Shown: positions 8,084-16,280 of the stretch, one piece after another
How positions within the stretch are numbered: the first letter of the stretch is position 1
Layout of the letters: each line of letters begins with the position of its first letter
Origin: Paracoccus rhizosphaerae
Lineage (GTDB): Bacteria > Pseudomonadota > Alphaproteobacteria > Rhodobacterales > Rhodobacteraceae
Direction of reading: 5' to 3'
DNA: 64,000 nucleotides
NCBI RefSeq assembly: GCF_026162645.1
Contig: NZ_JAOTBE010000013.1
Span: forward strand, 1-64,000
Program-made: the position numbers and the translations under genes
Notes under the pieces: generated by a model
Seen by the model: only the letters and a program-made list of their open reading frames with translations
The model's database searches: none
What the model was told of the DNA's origin: nothing

Positions 8084-10438
8084 TCAGCGCGCCAGCAGGT
8101 CAGTGATGCGGCGGACCGAGGCGCGGCGGTTTTCGCGGATGTCGCCCTCGGCGCGGACGCGCGGGAACTGCTCGCCATAGCCCTGGGTGACCAGGTTCTC
8201 TGGCGGGACGTCGAAATACTCGGTCAGTGCCAGCGCGACGGATTCGGCGCGACGGTCGGACAGCGCCAGGTTCGCCGCGTCGGACCCCACGGTGTCGGTA
8301 TGGCCCTCGATCATGAAGATCTCTTGCGGGTTCTCGGCGATGACGTCACGGATGGCCGCGCCAAGCGACTGCAGCTGTTCCGCCTGGTTCGGCCGGATCG
8401 CCGCCGACCCGGTATCGAAGGTGATCGCGTCTATGTTGACCGGTGCCACCAGCGCGCGGACCTCGGGGATATTGCGGATCTGCGAGAGGGTGAAGCGGCG
8501 GTCGAAGTCGGCCTCGCGCTGCAGGGCCTCGCGGAGCGCGGCCTCGTCCAGCGTCGTGCCGTTGTTCTGGACAGGCGCGGGCGCGGGAAGCTGGCTGACG
8601 TCGACCGGCTGCACGTCGGCGGTCTCATCGATCAGTTGCGTGGTCTGACCGTCGGGCGACACCAGCGTACGGCGCAGCACGCGCAGGTCCGCGTCGCGGA
8701 TGGTGACGACGCGGCTGCCATCCTCGCGCGTGACGATCGTGCGCGACGAGCCGTCGTCGAAGTTCTCGGTCGTCACGGTCGCGCCTGGCTGGCGCAACAG
8801 GGCGACCTCATCCTTGATGACCTCCTGGCTGCCGTCGGAGCGCGTCACCACTACCCGGTCAGGCGTGCTCAGCGCCACTTGGCGGTTGTTGTTGAGGTAG
8901 GTGCCGACGGCCACCGCGCCCAGGCCCAGCAGCAGCGCGCGGGTCAGGTCGTTGTCGTCGTCATCCTCTTCGGCGCGGGCTTCGGGTTGCTGGCCGGTCG
9001 CTGCCGCCAGAGCGTCGCGCAGGTTGGTCGCGAACTCTTCCGAGGAGGAACGCGCGGTTTCCTCGGTCACCGTCTGCTCGGTGACCTCGCCCTGACCCTC
9101 GGCTGCGTCAAGCGCTGCGGCATTGACCGGCGCGCTGGCCTGGGCTGCCTCGCGCGAGGCCTCGGTCTCCGGCGTGTCCTCCTCTGCGGCGCGGCGCACC
9201 AGCTCGCCATTCTGGCCGACCCGGTACATCTGGACATCGACAGGAGCGAGGCGAAGTTCGCCCGCCTGGTTGGTCTCGACCACGACGCCACGGGGGGTCA
9301 TGGCGCGGCCATTGTCGGCGCAGGGGAAGCTGCCGCCGCTGAGGCAGGTCAGCGACCCGGCCTGAAGGCCGCCCGAGAGCTCCTGCTGAAGCACGTTCGC
9401 AAGCCCTGGCATGACACCCGCACGGTCCGTCTGCACGCCGCCGGCAGCCAGCCGCAGACCGCCCTCTGCGGCAGCGGCGGCTTCGGTCGGCTGACCGGCC
9501 GGTTCCGCAGTTCCGGTGGCCGGCTGAGCCTGAGACTCCGCGGCGGCCGGCGCTTCTGCGGGGGCCGGTTCGGACGAGGCTGCATTGGACTCGGCCTCGC
9601 GCAGCGCCTCGGTCAGGTCCTGCGTTTCCTCCTCGACCTGCGCCTCGACGGGGGCTTCGGCCTGCGCGTCGTCCGCCTGCGGCTTGGCCGCGGTCTCCTC
9701 CTCCAGCAGGGCGTCGGTCAGGTCCTGGGTCTGTTCCTCGACCTGCGTCTCGGCCTGTGCAGGGGCGGCTGCGTTCGAAGGCGCTTCGGCAGCAGCCGGC
9801 GCATCCGCGGCGGGGGCTGCATCAGCCTGCTCGGGCGCTGCGTCGGCCGGCGCAGCGGCACGTTCCGGCTTGGGCGCAGGGGCGCGTTCCGGCGCACCCG
9901 CCTGTGCAGGGGCATTGCCGTTTTGATCCTGGGCACCCGCTTGCGCCGCGGCATCGCCGTTCTGACCCTCGCCAGCGGCTTCGCCACCCGAGCCATCGGT
10001 CGAGGCCTGCGCCGCGGCGCCGCCGTCTTGACCGGTGCTGTCGGCTTCAGCAGCGGCCTCGCCGTTCTGACCATCGGCATTGGCCTCGGCTGCAGCATCG
10101 TCACTCTGCCCACTCGCGTCGGCTTGCGCAGCAGCTTCGCCATTCTGATTGCCGGCCTTGACGGGCGCAGCGGCGTTCTGACCGTCGGCGGGCTGCTCCT
10201 CGGCAGCCTCGGCCTCGTCGGCGGCCAGCGCGGCTTCCAGGTCTTCAACGGCCGCGGCGTCCCCGCCTTCGGCCTGACCGTTTGCCGGCATGTCCTCTGG
10301 CGCGGCGGCCTGTGCCAGCACGATGCCCCCAGGGGTGGGGGCCGCCTCGGTCTGGATCTGCTGCGCGGCCGCCAGATGCGGGGCCAGCAGCGACAGGCAG
10401 GCGGCAAGGGCGGTGGAGTTGTGGATGATCCGACGCAT
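8084..10438 (-). CDS. Large OmpA-family envelope protein with low-complexity N-terminal half
   Basis: The protein has 784 residues. It starts with a signal peptide (MRRIIHNSTALAACLSLLAP, cleavage likely after AAA near residue 25). Residues of about 35-370 are rich in Ala, Glu, Asp and Gln, with repeated QNGEAAAEA-type units and two copies of a QDLT(D/E)AL segment. A short hydrophobic stretch (RALLLGLGAVAVGTYL) lies in the middle. The C-terminal 115 residues are an OmpA domain that binds peptidoglycan, with ITFDTGSAAIRP and IEGHTDTVGSDAANLALSDR. It should tether the outer membrane or periplasm to the cell wall. The start at 10438 has AAAGGAG upstream. A GGAAC-N17-GTT motif 45 bases before the start suggests stress control. 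Confidence 0.85.
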   Translation of the reverse strand: MRRIIHNSTALAACLSLLAPHLAAAQQIQTEAAPTPGGIVLAQAAAPEDMPANGQAEGGDAAAVEDLEAALAADEAEAAEEQPADGQNAAAPVKAGNQNGEAAAQADASGQSDDAAAEANADGQNGEAAAEADSTGQDGGAAAQASTDGSGGEAAGEGQNGDAAAQAGAQDQNGNAPAQAGAPERAPAPKPERAAAPADAAPEQADAAPAADAPAAAEAPSNAAAPAQAETQVEEQTQDLTDALLEEETAAKPQADDAQAEAPVEAQVEEETQDLTEALREAESNAASSEPAPAEAPAAAESQAQPATGTAEPAGQPTEAAAAAEGGLRLAAGGVQTDRAGVMPGLANVLQQELSGGLQAGSLTCLSGGSFPCADNGRAMTPRGVVVETNQAGELRLAPVDVQMYRVGQNGELVRRAAEEDTPETEASREAAQASAPVNAAALDAAEGQGEVTEQTVTEETARSSSEEFATNLRDALAAATGQQPEARAEEDDDDNDLTRALLLGLGAVAVGTYLNNNRQVALSTPDRVVVTRSDGSQEVIKDEVALLRQPGATVTTENFDDGSSRTIVTREDGSRVVTIRDADLRVLRRTLVSPDGQTTQLIDETADVQPVDVSQLPAPAPVQNNGTTLDEAALREALQREADFDRRFTLSQIRNIPEVRALVAPVNIDAITFDTGSAAIRPNQAEQLQSLGAAIRDVIAENPQEIFMIEGHTDTVGSDAANLALSDRRAESVALALTEYFDVPPENLVTQGYGEQFPRVRAEGDIRENRRASVRRITDLLAR

Positions 10439-10482
10439 TGGTCGCTCCTTTGCGGATGATCTTTGGCTCTGGTTGACTGCAT

Positions 10483-10507
10483 AACAGGCACTTGGCCCAA
10501 CGGTTCC
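10483..10507 (-). promoter_or_regulatory. EcfG-type promoter motif of the OmpA-family gene
   Basis: On the minus strand GGAAC (10507-10503) is followed after 17 bases by GTT (10485-10483). The start codon is 45 bases further on. Spacing and distance match the motif before the ferritin-like gene. Confidence 0.55.
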
Positions 10508-10549
10508 CCAAAAGGCCGTGACCTTTGCGTGAACAAGAGGCATGCGAAA

Positions 10550-10578
10550 GCGGCCGCACCCTTTCCGGGTACGGCCGC
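10550..10578 (-). terminator. Terminator after the cys/fpr operon
   Basis: A 12-bp stem with one mismatch (10550-10561 with 10567-10578) and a 5-base loop lies 27 bases beyond the fpr stop codon. On the minus strand it is followed by TTTCGC. Confidence 0.65.
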
Positions 10579-10604
10579 CATGCAGAACAGATTTGTCCGA
10601 GAGA

Positions 10605-11435
10605 TCAGACGCCTTCGCCGACGAAGGCTTTCTCGACCACGAATTCGCGCGGGTCCGAATTTGCGCCCTCGTGGAGGCCGAACCCTTCCAGCACCGCCTT
10701 CACGTCGACGTTGAAAGCCAGGCTGCCGCAGATCATCGCGCGGTCGGTCTCGGGCGAGATCGGGGGCAGGTTCAGGTCCGTCAGCACCTTGCCAGAGGTC
10801 AGGTTGTCCGTGATCCGGCCCATGAAGGGGGACTGCTCACGCGTCGTCGTGGGATAATACAGCAGCCGCTTGGCGAAATCCTCGCCATACATCTCGGCCA
10901 GCAGCGGATCGTGGCGAAGGTTGTCGACCAGTTCAGCGCCATAGACCAGTTCTTCGGCGGTGCGGCAGGTATGCATCATCACGACCTGTTCATAGCGCTC
11001 GTAGGTCTCGGGGTCGCGCATCAGGCTGGCAAAAGGCGCGATGCCGGTGCCGGTGGCCAGGAACCACAGCCGCTTGCCGGGCAAGAGCGCGTCCAGAACC
11101 AGGGTGCCGACGGGCTTGGGACGCAGGATGATCTGGTCGCCGGGCTTGATGTGCTGCAGCCGAGAGGTCAGAGGCCCGTCCGGCACCTTGATGGAATAGA
11201 ACTCCAGCTCGTCGTCCCAGTTGGGCGAGGCGATGGAATAGGCGCGCAGGATCGGCTTGCCGTTGTCGCCGGGCAAGCCGATCATCACGAATTCACCCGA
11301 GCGGAAGCGCAGCGAGGCCGGCCGGGTCACGCGGAAGGAAAACAGGCTGTCGGTCCAGTGCTTGACCTCGGTCACGGTCTGGGCATCGGGCAGGGTCTTG
11401 GCGGGGGCCTCGGTCACGGGCAGGTCCAGTGTCAT
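10605..11435 (-). CDS. fpr: Ferredoxin--NADP+ reductase
   Basis: This 276-residue flavoprotein has the FAD-binding barrel first (RAYSIASPNWDDELEFYSIK holds the RxYS flavin motif) and the NADP-binding half second (LWFLATGTGIAPFASLM). It passes electrons between NADPH and ferredoxin or flavodoxin. As the last gene of the sulfate-reduction operon it probably supplies reduced ferredoxin to the CysI sulfite reductase, which has no flavoprotein partner here. The start at 11435 gives the normal length for the bacterial family; the longer frame upstream reads into unrelated sequence. It lies 52 bases after the DUF934 gene. Confidence 0.9.
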   Translation of the reverse strand: MTLDLPVTEAPAKTLPDAQTVTEVKHWTDSLFSFRVTRPASLRFRSGEFVMIGLPGDNGKPILRAYSIASPNWDDELEFYSIKVPDGPLTSRLQHIKPGDQIILRPKPVGTLVLDALLPGKRLWFLATGTGIAPFASLMRDPETYERYEQVVMMHTCRTAEELVYGAELVDNLRHDPLLAEMYGEDFAKRLLYYPTTTREQSPFMGRITDNLTSGKVLTDLNLPPISPETDRAMICGSLAFNVDVKAVLEGFGLHEGANSDPREFVVEKAFVGEGV

Positions 11436-11487
11436 GGCGAATTCCTGTCGGTTCTTATCGGAGAAGGCGGTTTGGCGAAAGGCCGGT

Positions 11488-11874
11488 TCACCCGGCCAGC
11501 TGCGCCCGATGGTCCCAGTCCTTCCAGTCTGCGCGGGCCAGCCACTGATCCTCGGGCTGGCGGGCGGCGATGTCGGCGGCGACTTGCACCTCGTCAAAGC
11601 CCACGCGGCGGGCCATGGCGTACTGGTCGGCAATCAGCCGGCCGCTGGCGCGCAGGCGGCCCTTGTAGCCGAGTTCCCGCAGGCGCCGCGCCAGCGAAAA
11701 GCCGCGACCGTCGCCAAAGGAGGGAAAGTCGATCGCGATCAGGTCGTGATGCATCCGGTCGGCCAAGGTCTTGGGATCGGTGTCGGGGGCCAGCGTGACG
11801 GGCGCTTCCTCGGTCACCGGGTGGAAGCCGTCGTCGCGGGCCAGGACGGGTTCGCTGTTCAACTGCTCGCTCAT
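11488..11874 (-). CDS. DUF934 family protein of the sulfite reductase operon
   Basis: This 128-residue cytoplasmic protein has the DUF934 core IDFPSFGDGRGFSLARRLRE and FDEVQ near the C-terminal end. Members are almost always beside cysI/cysH and are thought to help assimilatory sulfite reduction, but no reaction is established. Its start codon overlaps the cysH stop (ATGA, 11871-11874), so the two are translationally coupled. Confidence 0.85.
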   Translation of the reverse strand: MSEQLNSEPVLARDDGFHPVTEEAPVTLAPDTDPKTLADRMHHDLIAIDFPSFGDGRGFSLARRLRELGYKGRLRASGRLIADQYAMARRVGFDEVQVAADIAARQPEDQWLARADWKDWDHRAQLAG

Positions 11875-12602
11875 GCCGAGACCTTTCCGCGGACCATGCG
11901 CCCGCCAATGAAGTGGATGCCGCATTCGGATTTCTCCTGCCCGCGCCAGCGGCCCGAGCGGGGATCTTCCCCCGGTGCTACGGGCGAGGTGCAGGGCGCG
12001 CAGCCGATCGAGGGATAGCCCTGCGCCACCAGCGGATGCCGGGGCAGGGCGTTTTCGATCATATAGTCCTGCACGTCCTCGGGGCGCCAATGCGCCAGCG
12101 GGTTCACACGCAGACGCGCGGGCGGCTCGGGTTCGAAGAACTCCAACGCGGCGCGCTGGCCGTTCTGAAAGCGCTTGCGGCCGGTGATCCAGGCGTCATA
12201 GCCGGACAGCACGCGTTCCAGCGGCACCGTCTTGCGAAAGTCGCAGCAGGCGTCGGGGTTCGACTTGTGCAGCAAACCGTCCGGGTCGTGGGCCGCGATT
12301 TCCGCGTCGCTGGCGGTGATGACCTGCACATTGGTCAGGCCCAGCTTTGCCGCCACCTCACGCTGATAGGCCAGCGTTTCGGGGAACAGCATCTGCGTGT
12401 CGATGAACAGCACCGGAAGCCCCGGAGCCGCGCGGCTGATCATGTGCAGCAGGACCACGGATTCGGCGCCGAAGGACGACACCAGCGCCACCCGCCCCAG
12501 GTCGGGGTCCGTGACGGCGCGGCGCAGAACCTCGGTCGCGGCGTGGTGGCGATAGCGGTCGTTCAACCGCCCCGCGCGAGTATCCAGGTTGCCGTCAAGC
12601 AT
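11871..12602 (-). CDS. cysH: Adenylylsulfate reductase, iron-sulfur type
   Basis: This 243-residue thiol-dependent reductase turns adenylylsulfate into sulfite. The P-loop-like SSFGAES lies near residues 42-48. The pair Cys119-Cys120 and the Cys201-x-x-Cys204 motif are the four ligands of a [4Fe-4S] cluster, which marks the APS-using plant/bacterial type rather than the clusterless PAPS reductase of E. coli. The catalytic Cys227 is in SECGIH. The start overlaps the end of cysI by 8 bases. With this specificity no APS kinase step would be needed. Confidence 0.92.
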   Translation of the reverse strand: MLDGNLDTRAGRLNDRYRHHAATEVLRRAVTDPDLGRVALVSSFGAESVVLLHMISRAAPGLPVLFIDTQMLFPETLAYQREVAAKLGLTNVQVITASDAEIAAHDPDGLLHKSNPDACCDFRKTVPLERVLSGYDAWITGRKRFQNGQRAALEFFEPEPPARLRVNPLAHWRPEDVQDYMIENALPRHPLVAQGYPSIGCAPCTSPVAPGEDPRSGRWRGQEKSECGIHFIGGRMVRGKVSA

Positions 12603-14253
12603 CGGCGGCCACGGGATAGAGCGCGGCCTTGAAGGGCGCGGGGCCCAGGCGGCGATAGGCGTCGATGAAGCGTTCGGACGCGTCCTGCCGGACGTCCAGA
12701 TAGGCGCACAGCAGGCGGTCTATGGCGGGCACGACCTCCTCGGCCGGGAAGCCCGCGCCGGCGCGTTCACCGATGGCGGGGATGTCATAGGCATCGCCGC
12801 CGAGCGTGATCTGATAGTTCTCGACCCCGGCCCGGTCCAGCCCCAGGATGCCGATATGGCCCAGATGGTGGTGGCCGCAGGCGTTGATGCAGCCCGAGAT
12901 GCGGATGTTCAGGTTGCCGATCTCTTCCTCAAGGCCCACGGCGCGGAAGTGGTCAGCGATCTCTTCGGCGATGGGGATCGAACGGGCGGTGGCCAAGGCG
13001 CAGTAATCCATGCCGGGGCAGGCGATGATGTCGCTGGTCAGGCCAGCATTGGCGGTGGCCAGACCGGCTTCCTTCAGCTCGGCATAGAGCGCGGGCAGGT
13101 CCGACTTGTGGACATGCGGCAGCGCGACGTTCTGGTCGTGCATCACGCGCAGGTCGGCGTGACCGTAGCGCTCGGCCAGGTCGGCCAGCAGGCGCATCTG
13201 CGCGGCACTGGCGTCGCCGGGCGTCTGGCCGGGGGCCTTGAAGGTCACGATCACGCTGGCATAGCCGTCCACGCGGTGCTGGTGCAGGTTCGTGTCCGTC
13301 CAACTGCGGAAGGCCGGGTTCGCCTGACGCTCGACCTCGAAGCCGTCCACCGGAGCATTGCGGAACGAGGGCGCGCGGAAGCGGTCCTTGAAAATGCGAA
13401 GCGCTTCGCGGTCGGCGCCGTGAAATTCGCGGCGGCGGGCCAAGAACTCTTCCTCGATCTCGGCACGCATCACGTCCAGGCCGCGCTCGGCCACGGTGAT
13501 CTTGATCCGGGCCTTGTACTTGTTGTCGCGGCGGCCGGACAGGTTATAGGTCGCGATGATCGCCTCGACGTAGGGAAGCAAGTCTTCCTCGGGCAGGAAG
13601 TCACGGACGACCTTGCCCAGCAGGGGCGTACGGCCCAAGCCGCCGCCGATCCAGACCTCGAAGCCGGTTTTGCCGCCCTGTTCGGTCATTCGCAGGCCAA
13701 TGTCATGGGCGGCGATGACCGCGCGGTCCTTCTTGCCGCCGGAGATGGCGATCTTGAACTTGCGCGGCAGGAACTGGAACTCGGCATGGTCGGTGGACCA
13801 GCTGCGCAGGAGTTCCGCATAGGGGCGGGGGTCCGCGACCTCGTCGAAGGCGGCGCCGGCGAAGGCGTCGGTAGTGACGTTGCGGATCGTGTTGCCACTG
13901 GTCTGGATGGCATGCATGCCGACATCGGCCAGCGCGTCCAGCATGTCGGGGATGTCGACCAGCTTGGGCCAGTTGAACTGGATGTTCTGGCGGGTGGTCC
14001 AGTGGCCGTAGCCCTTGTCATAGGTCTGGGCCAGATGGGCCAAGGTGCGCATCTGGTCGGGGCTGATCGTGCCATAGGGGATCGCCACGCGCAGCATATA
14101 GGCATGGAGTTGCAGATAGACGCCATTCATCAGGCGCAGCGGCTTGAACTCGTCCTCGGTCAGGCTGCCGTCCAGGCGACGTTCGACCTGGGCGCGGAAC
14201 TGGGCCGCGCGGTGGCGGACATAGTCGGTCTCGACAGGGCGGATGTCAAACAT
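12595..14253 (-). CDS. cysI: Sulfite reductase hemoprotein, ferredoxin-type (nitrite/sulfite reductase family)
   Basis: The protein has 552 residues with two tandem ferredoxin-like/siroheme repeats. The cluster and siroheme ligands are Cys412, Cys418 (CPGMDYC), Cys455 and Cys459 (CINAC), in the expected Cx5C and Cx3C spacing. It reduces sulfite to sulfide with six electrons. There is no flavoprotein subunit gene beside it, and ferredoxin reductase is in the same operon, so reduced ferredoxin is the likely donor. The start at 14253 overlaps the DUF2849 gene by 8 bases; the frame continues upstream only through unrelated sequence. Confidence 0.92.
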   Translation of the reverse strand: MFDIRPVETDYVRHRAAQFRAQVERRLDGSLTEDEFKPLRLMNGVYLQLHAYMLRVAIPYGTISPDQMRTLAHLAQTYDKGYGHWTTRQNIQFNWPKLVDIPDMLDALADVGMHAIQTSGNTIRNVTTDAFAGAAFDEVADPRPYAELLRSWSTDHAEFQFLPRKFKIAISGGKKDRAVIAAHDIGLRMTEQGGKTGFEVWIGGGLGRTPLLGKVVRDFLPEEDLLPYVEAIIATYNLSGRRDNKYKARIKITVAERGLDVMRAEIEEEFLARRREFHGADREALRIFKDRFRAPSFRNAPVDGFEVERQANPAFRSWTDTNLHQHRVDGYASVIVTFKAPGQTPGDASAAQMRLLADLAERYGHADLRVMHDQNVALPHVHKSDLPALYAELKEAGLATANAGLTSDIIACPGMDYCALATARSIPIAEEIADHFRAVGLEEEIGNLNIRISGCINACGHHHLGHIGILGLDRAGVENYQITLGGDAYDIPAIGERAGAGFPAEEVVPAIDRLLCAYLDVRQDASERFIDAYRRLGPAPFKAALYPVAADA

Positions 14254-14587
14254 GGGCGGTCTCCGGGGTGTCGTTGGCCTGATCGGCCTGGATGCCGTGG
14301 AAATAGTTCGAAGGACCGCGCTGGCGGAAGGTTTCGCGGAAATGCGTGGGCTCGGGCCCGTTCGGGCCGCGTCTGGCCTCGACCAGATAGGGGCCGACAA
14401 CCAGATTGGCTTGGCCGATCGCCTTCAGCAGCGCCAGTTCGGCGATGGCCTCGTCTTCATAGATCGTGGCTTTGCGGGGGTCAGGGGTCCAGCCGTCGTC
14501 GCACATCCAGACGTTATGCCCCTGGCGCAGGTCGTTCGCGGTGATGACGCCGGGCCGGGCCGCCGACAGGGTGAAGGCTTTGGACAT
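14246..14587 (-). CDS. DUF2849 family protein, first gene of the cys operon
   Basis: This 113-residue soluble protein begins MSKAFTLSAARPGVITANDL and carries GHNVWMCDDGWT, typical of DUF2849. The family occurs directly upstream of cysI in many alphaproteobacteria, often after a siroheme synthase gene. No siroheme synthase is seen here, so that gene must be elsewhere. Function unknown; a role in sulfite reductase assembly or electron supply is only a guess from context. A GAAAGAGG sequence precedes the ATG at 14587. Confidence 0.85.
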   Translation of the reverse strand: MSKAFTLSAARPGVITANDLRQGHNVWMCDDGWTPDPRKATIYEDEAIAELALLKAIGQANLVVGPYLVEARRGPNGPEPTHFRETFRQRGPSNYFHGIQADQANDTPETAHV

Positions 14588-14619
14588 GGTGCGGACCTCT
14601 TTCTTGCTGCTCTCTATAT

Positions 14620-14639
14620 AGAATTTCGTTCTGGATTCT
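14620..14639. promoter_or_regulatory. Palindrome in the cys operon/lrp intergenic region
   Basis: AGAAT (14620-14624) and ATTCT (14635-14639) are inverted copies around a 10-base spacer, in the 100-base AT-richer gap between the divergent cys operon and the Lrp-type gene. It is a candidate operator for the Lrp-type regulator. Evidence is symmetry and position only. Confidence 0.35.
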
Positions 14640-14687
14640 TGCGAGTGGTCGCGCGAAATAAGGATGATCCAAGGCGAGAGGTGCTTG

Positions 14688-15209
14688 ATGACGGAACCTG
14701 TTTCCCCCGATGCCGGTGCAGGGCAAACGCCTGTCCGGCTGGACGAGGTGGACCGCAAAATCCTGTCCCTGCTGCAGATCGATGCCAGCCTGTCGCTGGA
14801 CCAGATCGCCGAGCGGGTGGGGGCCTCGAAGACGCCGGTGTGGAACCGAATCCGCAAGCTGCGCGAGGCCGGCGTGATCCGCCGGCAGGTGGCGATCCTG
14901 GACCCAGACGCGTTGGGGCTGGAGGCCTGCTTCTTCGTCCTGATCCGGACCAGCGAGCATGACAAGGAGTGGGCCGCGCGGTTCCTGCGCGCGCTGCGCG
15001 AGCGGCCCGAGGTCGTGGAGGCGCACCGGCTGGCGGGCGACATCGACTATATCCTGAAGGTGCAGGTGAAGAACGCGCGCGCCTATGACCGGTTCTACCA
15101 GTCGCTGATCGGCGAGGTGAGGATCCACAACGTGACCGCGCTTCTGTCGATGGAGGAGATCAAGGCGTCGAGTGCGTTGCCGATTCCGGACGGAGGCGCC
15201 GGACGATGA
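14688..15209 (+). CDS. Lrp/AsnC-family transcription regulator
   Basis: The protein has 173 residues. The helix-turn-helix is near residues 20-60 (LDEVDRKILSLLQIDASLS, then GASKTPVWNRIRKLREAG). A RAM effector-binding domain follows, with the conserved AHRLAGDIDYILKVQV. Its gene is divergent from the sulfate-reduction operon, with 100 bases between start codons. It is therefore the likely regulator of sulfur assimilation, with cysteine or another sulfur amino acid as a possible effector; this is inference. The ATG at 14688 has GGCGAGAGG upstream, which favours it over the earlier 14664 start. It overlaps the next gene by 4 bases. Confidence 0.85.
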   Translation: MTEPVSPDAGAGQTPVRLDEVDRKILSLLQIDASLSLDQIAERVGASKTPVWNRIRKLREAGVIRRQVAILDPDALGLEACFFVLIRTSEHDKEWAARFLRALRERPEVVEAHRLAGDIDYILKVQVKNARAYDRFYQSLIGEVRIHNVTALLSMEEIKASSALPIPDGGAGR

Positions 15210-15559
15210 CATACGTGATCTGGCACAAACCGACCTGTTCGACGTCGCGCTTCGTCCTGGGGGCGCTGCGCGAGGCGGGGGCTGATGTCGTCGTGCGCGA
15301 TTACGTGCGGGACCCTCCCGATGCGGCTGAACTGCGCCGCGTGCTGGGCCTGCTGGGGATGGGGCCGCGGGGGCTGTTGCGGCGGAAAGGGACGCCCCAT
15401 GACGAGTTGGGTCTGGGCGATCCGGACCTGAGCGACGAGCAGTTGATCGCGGCCATGGCGGCGCATCCGCTGCTGATCGAGCGGCCGGTGGTGCTGGCGC
15501 CTGAGGGGGCGGTGCTGTGCCGGCCGAAGGAGAGGGTCTTCGAGGTTGTCCCAAGGTAA
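15206..15559 (+). CDS. ArsC-family (arsenate reductase-like) protein
   Basis: This 117-residue thioredoxin-fold protein has the ArsC/Spx-type pattern H7-x3-C11-x3-R15 (HKPTCSTSR). E. coli-type ArsC proteins use the Cys to reduce arsenate with glutathione/glutaredoxin. Many genomic members far from ars genes have no proven arsenate activity. No arsenic transporter or ArsR is nearby, and the start codon overlaps the stop of the Lrp-type gene (ATGA), so a link to thiol metabolism is as likely as arsenic resistance. Confidence 0.82.
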   Translation: MTYVIWHKPTCSTSRFVLGALREAGADVVVRDYVRDPPDAAELRRVLGLLGMGPRGLLRRKGTPHDELGLGDPDLSDEQLIAAMAAHPLLIERPVVLAPEGAVLCRPKERVFEVVPR

Positions 15560-15582
15560 GGGCAATGGCCCCGATCGCGTCC

Positions 15583-15633
15583 CGCGGTGGCCGGGGGGAA
15601 GCCCCCCGGACCCCCTTCGGACGAACCGCGGGG
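15583..15633. repeat. Dispersed hairpin repeat, copy A, and shared terminator
   Basis: An 8-bp stem (15591-15598 with 15602-15609, loop AAG) is followed by GACCCCC. Outer arms around CCGCGGT and ACCGCGG enclose it. The core matches copies at 26.9 kb and 53.5 kb. It lies between the convergent arsC-like gene and iscR and could end both transcripts. Confidence 0.6.
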
Positions 15634-15644
15634 GGCGGCGCGGG

Positions 15645-16103
15645 TCAGTCGTCCACGACGTTGAGGATCTTGGGAAGGGCGGGGCAGGGCAGCAGCTGGT
15701 TCCTGGCCACGTCGGCCAGCGTGTGGTTGTGCAGGAAGACGTAGACATGCGCCGAGAGGCTTTCCCAGAGCCGGTTGGACAGGGTCTGCGCCCTGGACCC
15801 CGAGACACCGCCCGAGGCGCCGGCGCCCACATGCATCGCGCTGACGGTTTCGTCCACGGCCTCGAGGATGTCGGCCACGCGGATCGTCTCGGGCAAGCGG
15901 GCAAGGCGATAGCCGCCGCCGGGGCCACGCACCGAGGCGACGAGGCCCGCCCGGCGCAGCCTGACGAACAGCTGTTCGAGATAGGGCAGCGAGATGTCCT
16001 GGCGTTTCGAGATCTCGGCCAGCGAGGTCAGCTCGTCGCCCTTGGCGATCGCCAGGTCGACCAGCGCGATGATGGCGTAGCGTCCCTTGGTGGACAGTTT
16101 CAT
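15645..16103 (-). CDS. iscR: IscR-type Rrf2 regulator with a single cysteine
   Basis: The protein has 152 residues. It opens MKLSTKGRYAIIALVDLAIA, the typical IscR start, with a winged helix and the wing segment RGPGGGYRLAR. IscR senses Fe-S cluster status and represses cluster-assembly genes. In the E. coli protein three cysteines near residues 92, 98 and 104 hold the [2Fe-2S] cluster. Here that stretch (AMHVGAGASGGVSGSRA) has none, and the only Cys is Cys140 near the C terminus. A one-cysteine IscR is known from Rhodobacter sphaeroides, so this is probably the same lineage-specific type. No isc/suf genes follow it here. The start at 16103 matches the family start. Confidence 0.87.
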   Translation of the reverse strand: MKLSTKGRYAIIALVDLAIAKGDELTSLAEISKRQDISLPYLEQLFVRLRRAGLVASVRGPGGGYRLARLPETIRVADILEAVDETVSAMHVGAGASGGVSGSRAQTLSNRLWESLSAHVYVFLHNHTLADVARNQLLPCPALPKILNVVDD

Positions 16104-16280
16104 GGCCTCGACCCCTCCCTTCGGCGACCCTGCCGGCGCGCCTTCCATTGACGCATGCCGCCGTGCCGCGCTATGCCCTGCCAGCACGTTTCTTGCCAAC
16201 CTGGCCGCGGCTGCCCAGATAACCCTCTAGAAGCCGTGCGCGCACGCGTCAAGAAACCCGAAGCCCCGTGAAGGACAACC

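Noticed and set aside
8039-10459. An 806-codon plus-strand frame opposite the OmpA-family gene
   Set aside because: Its composition is that of an antisense shadow. The minus-strand frame has a signal peptide, a ribosome site and an OmpA domain.
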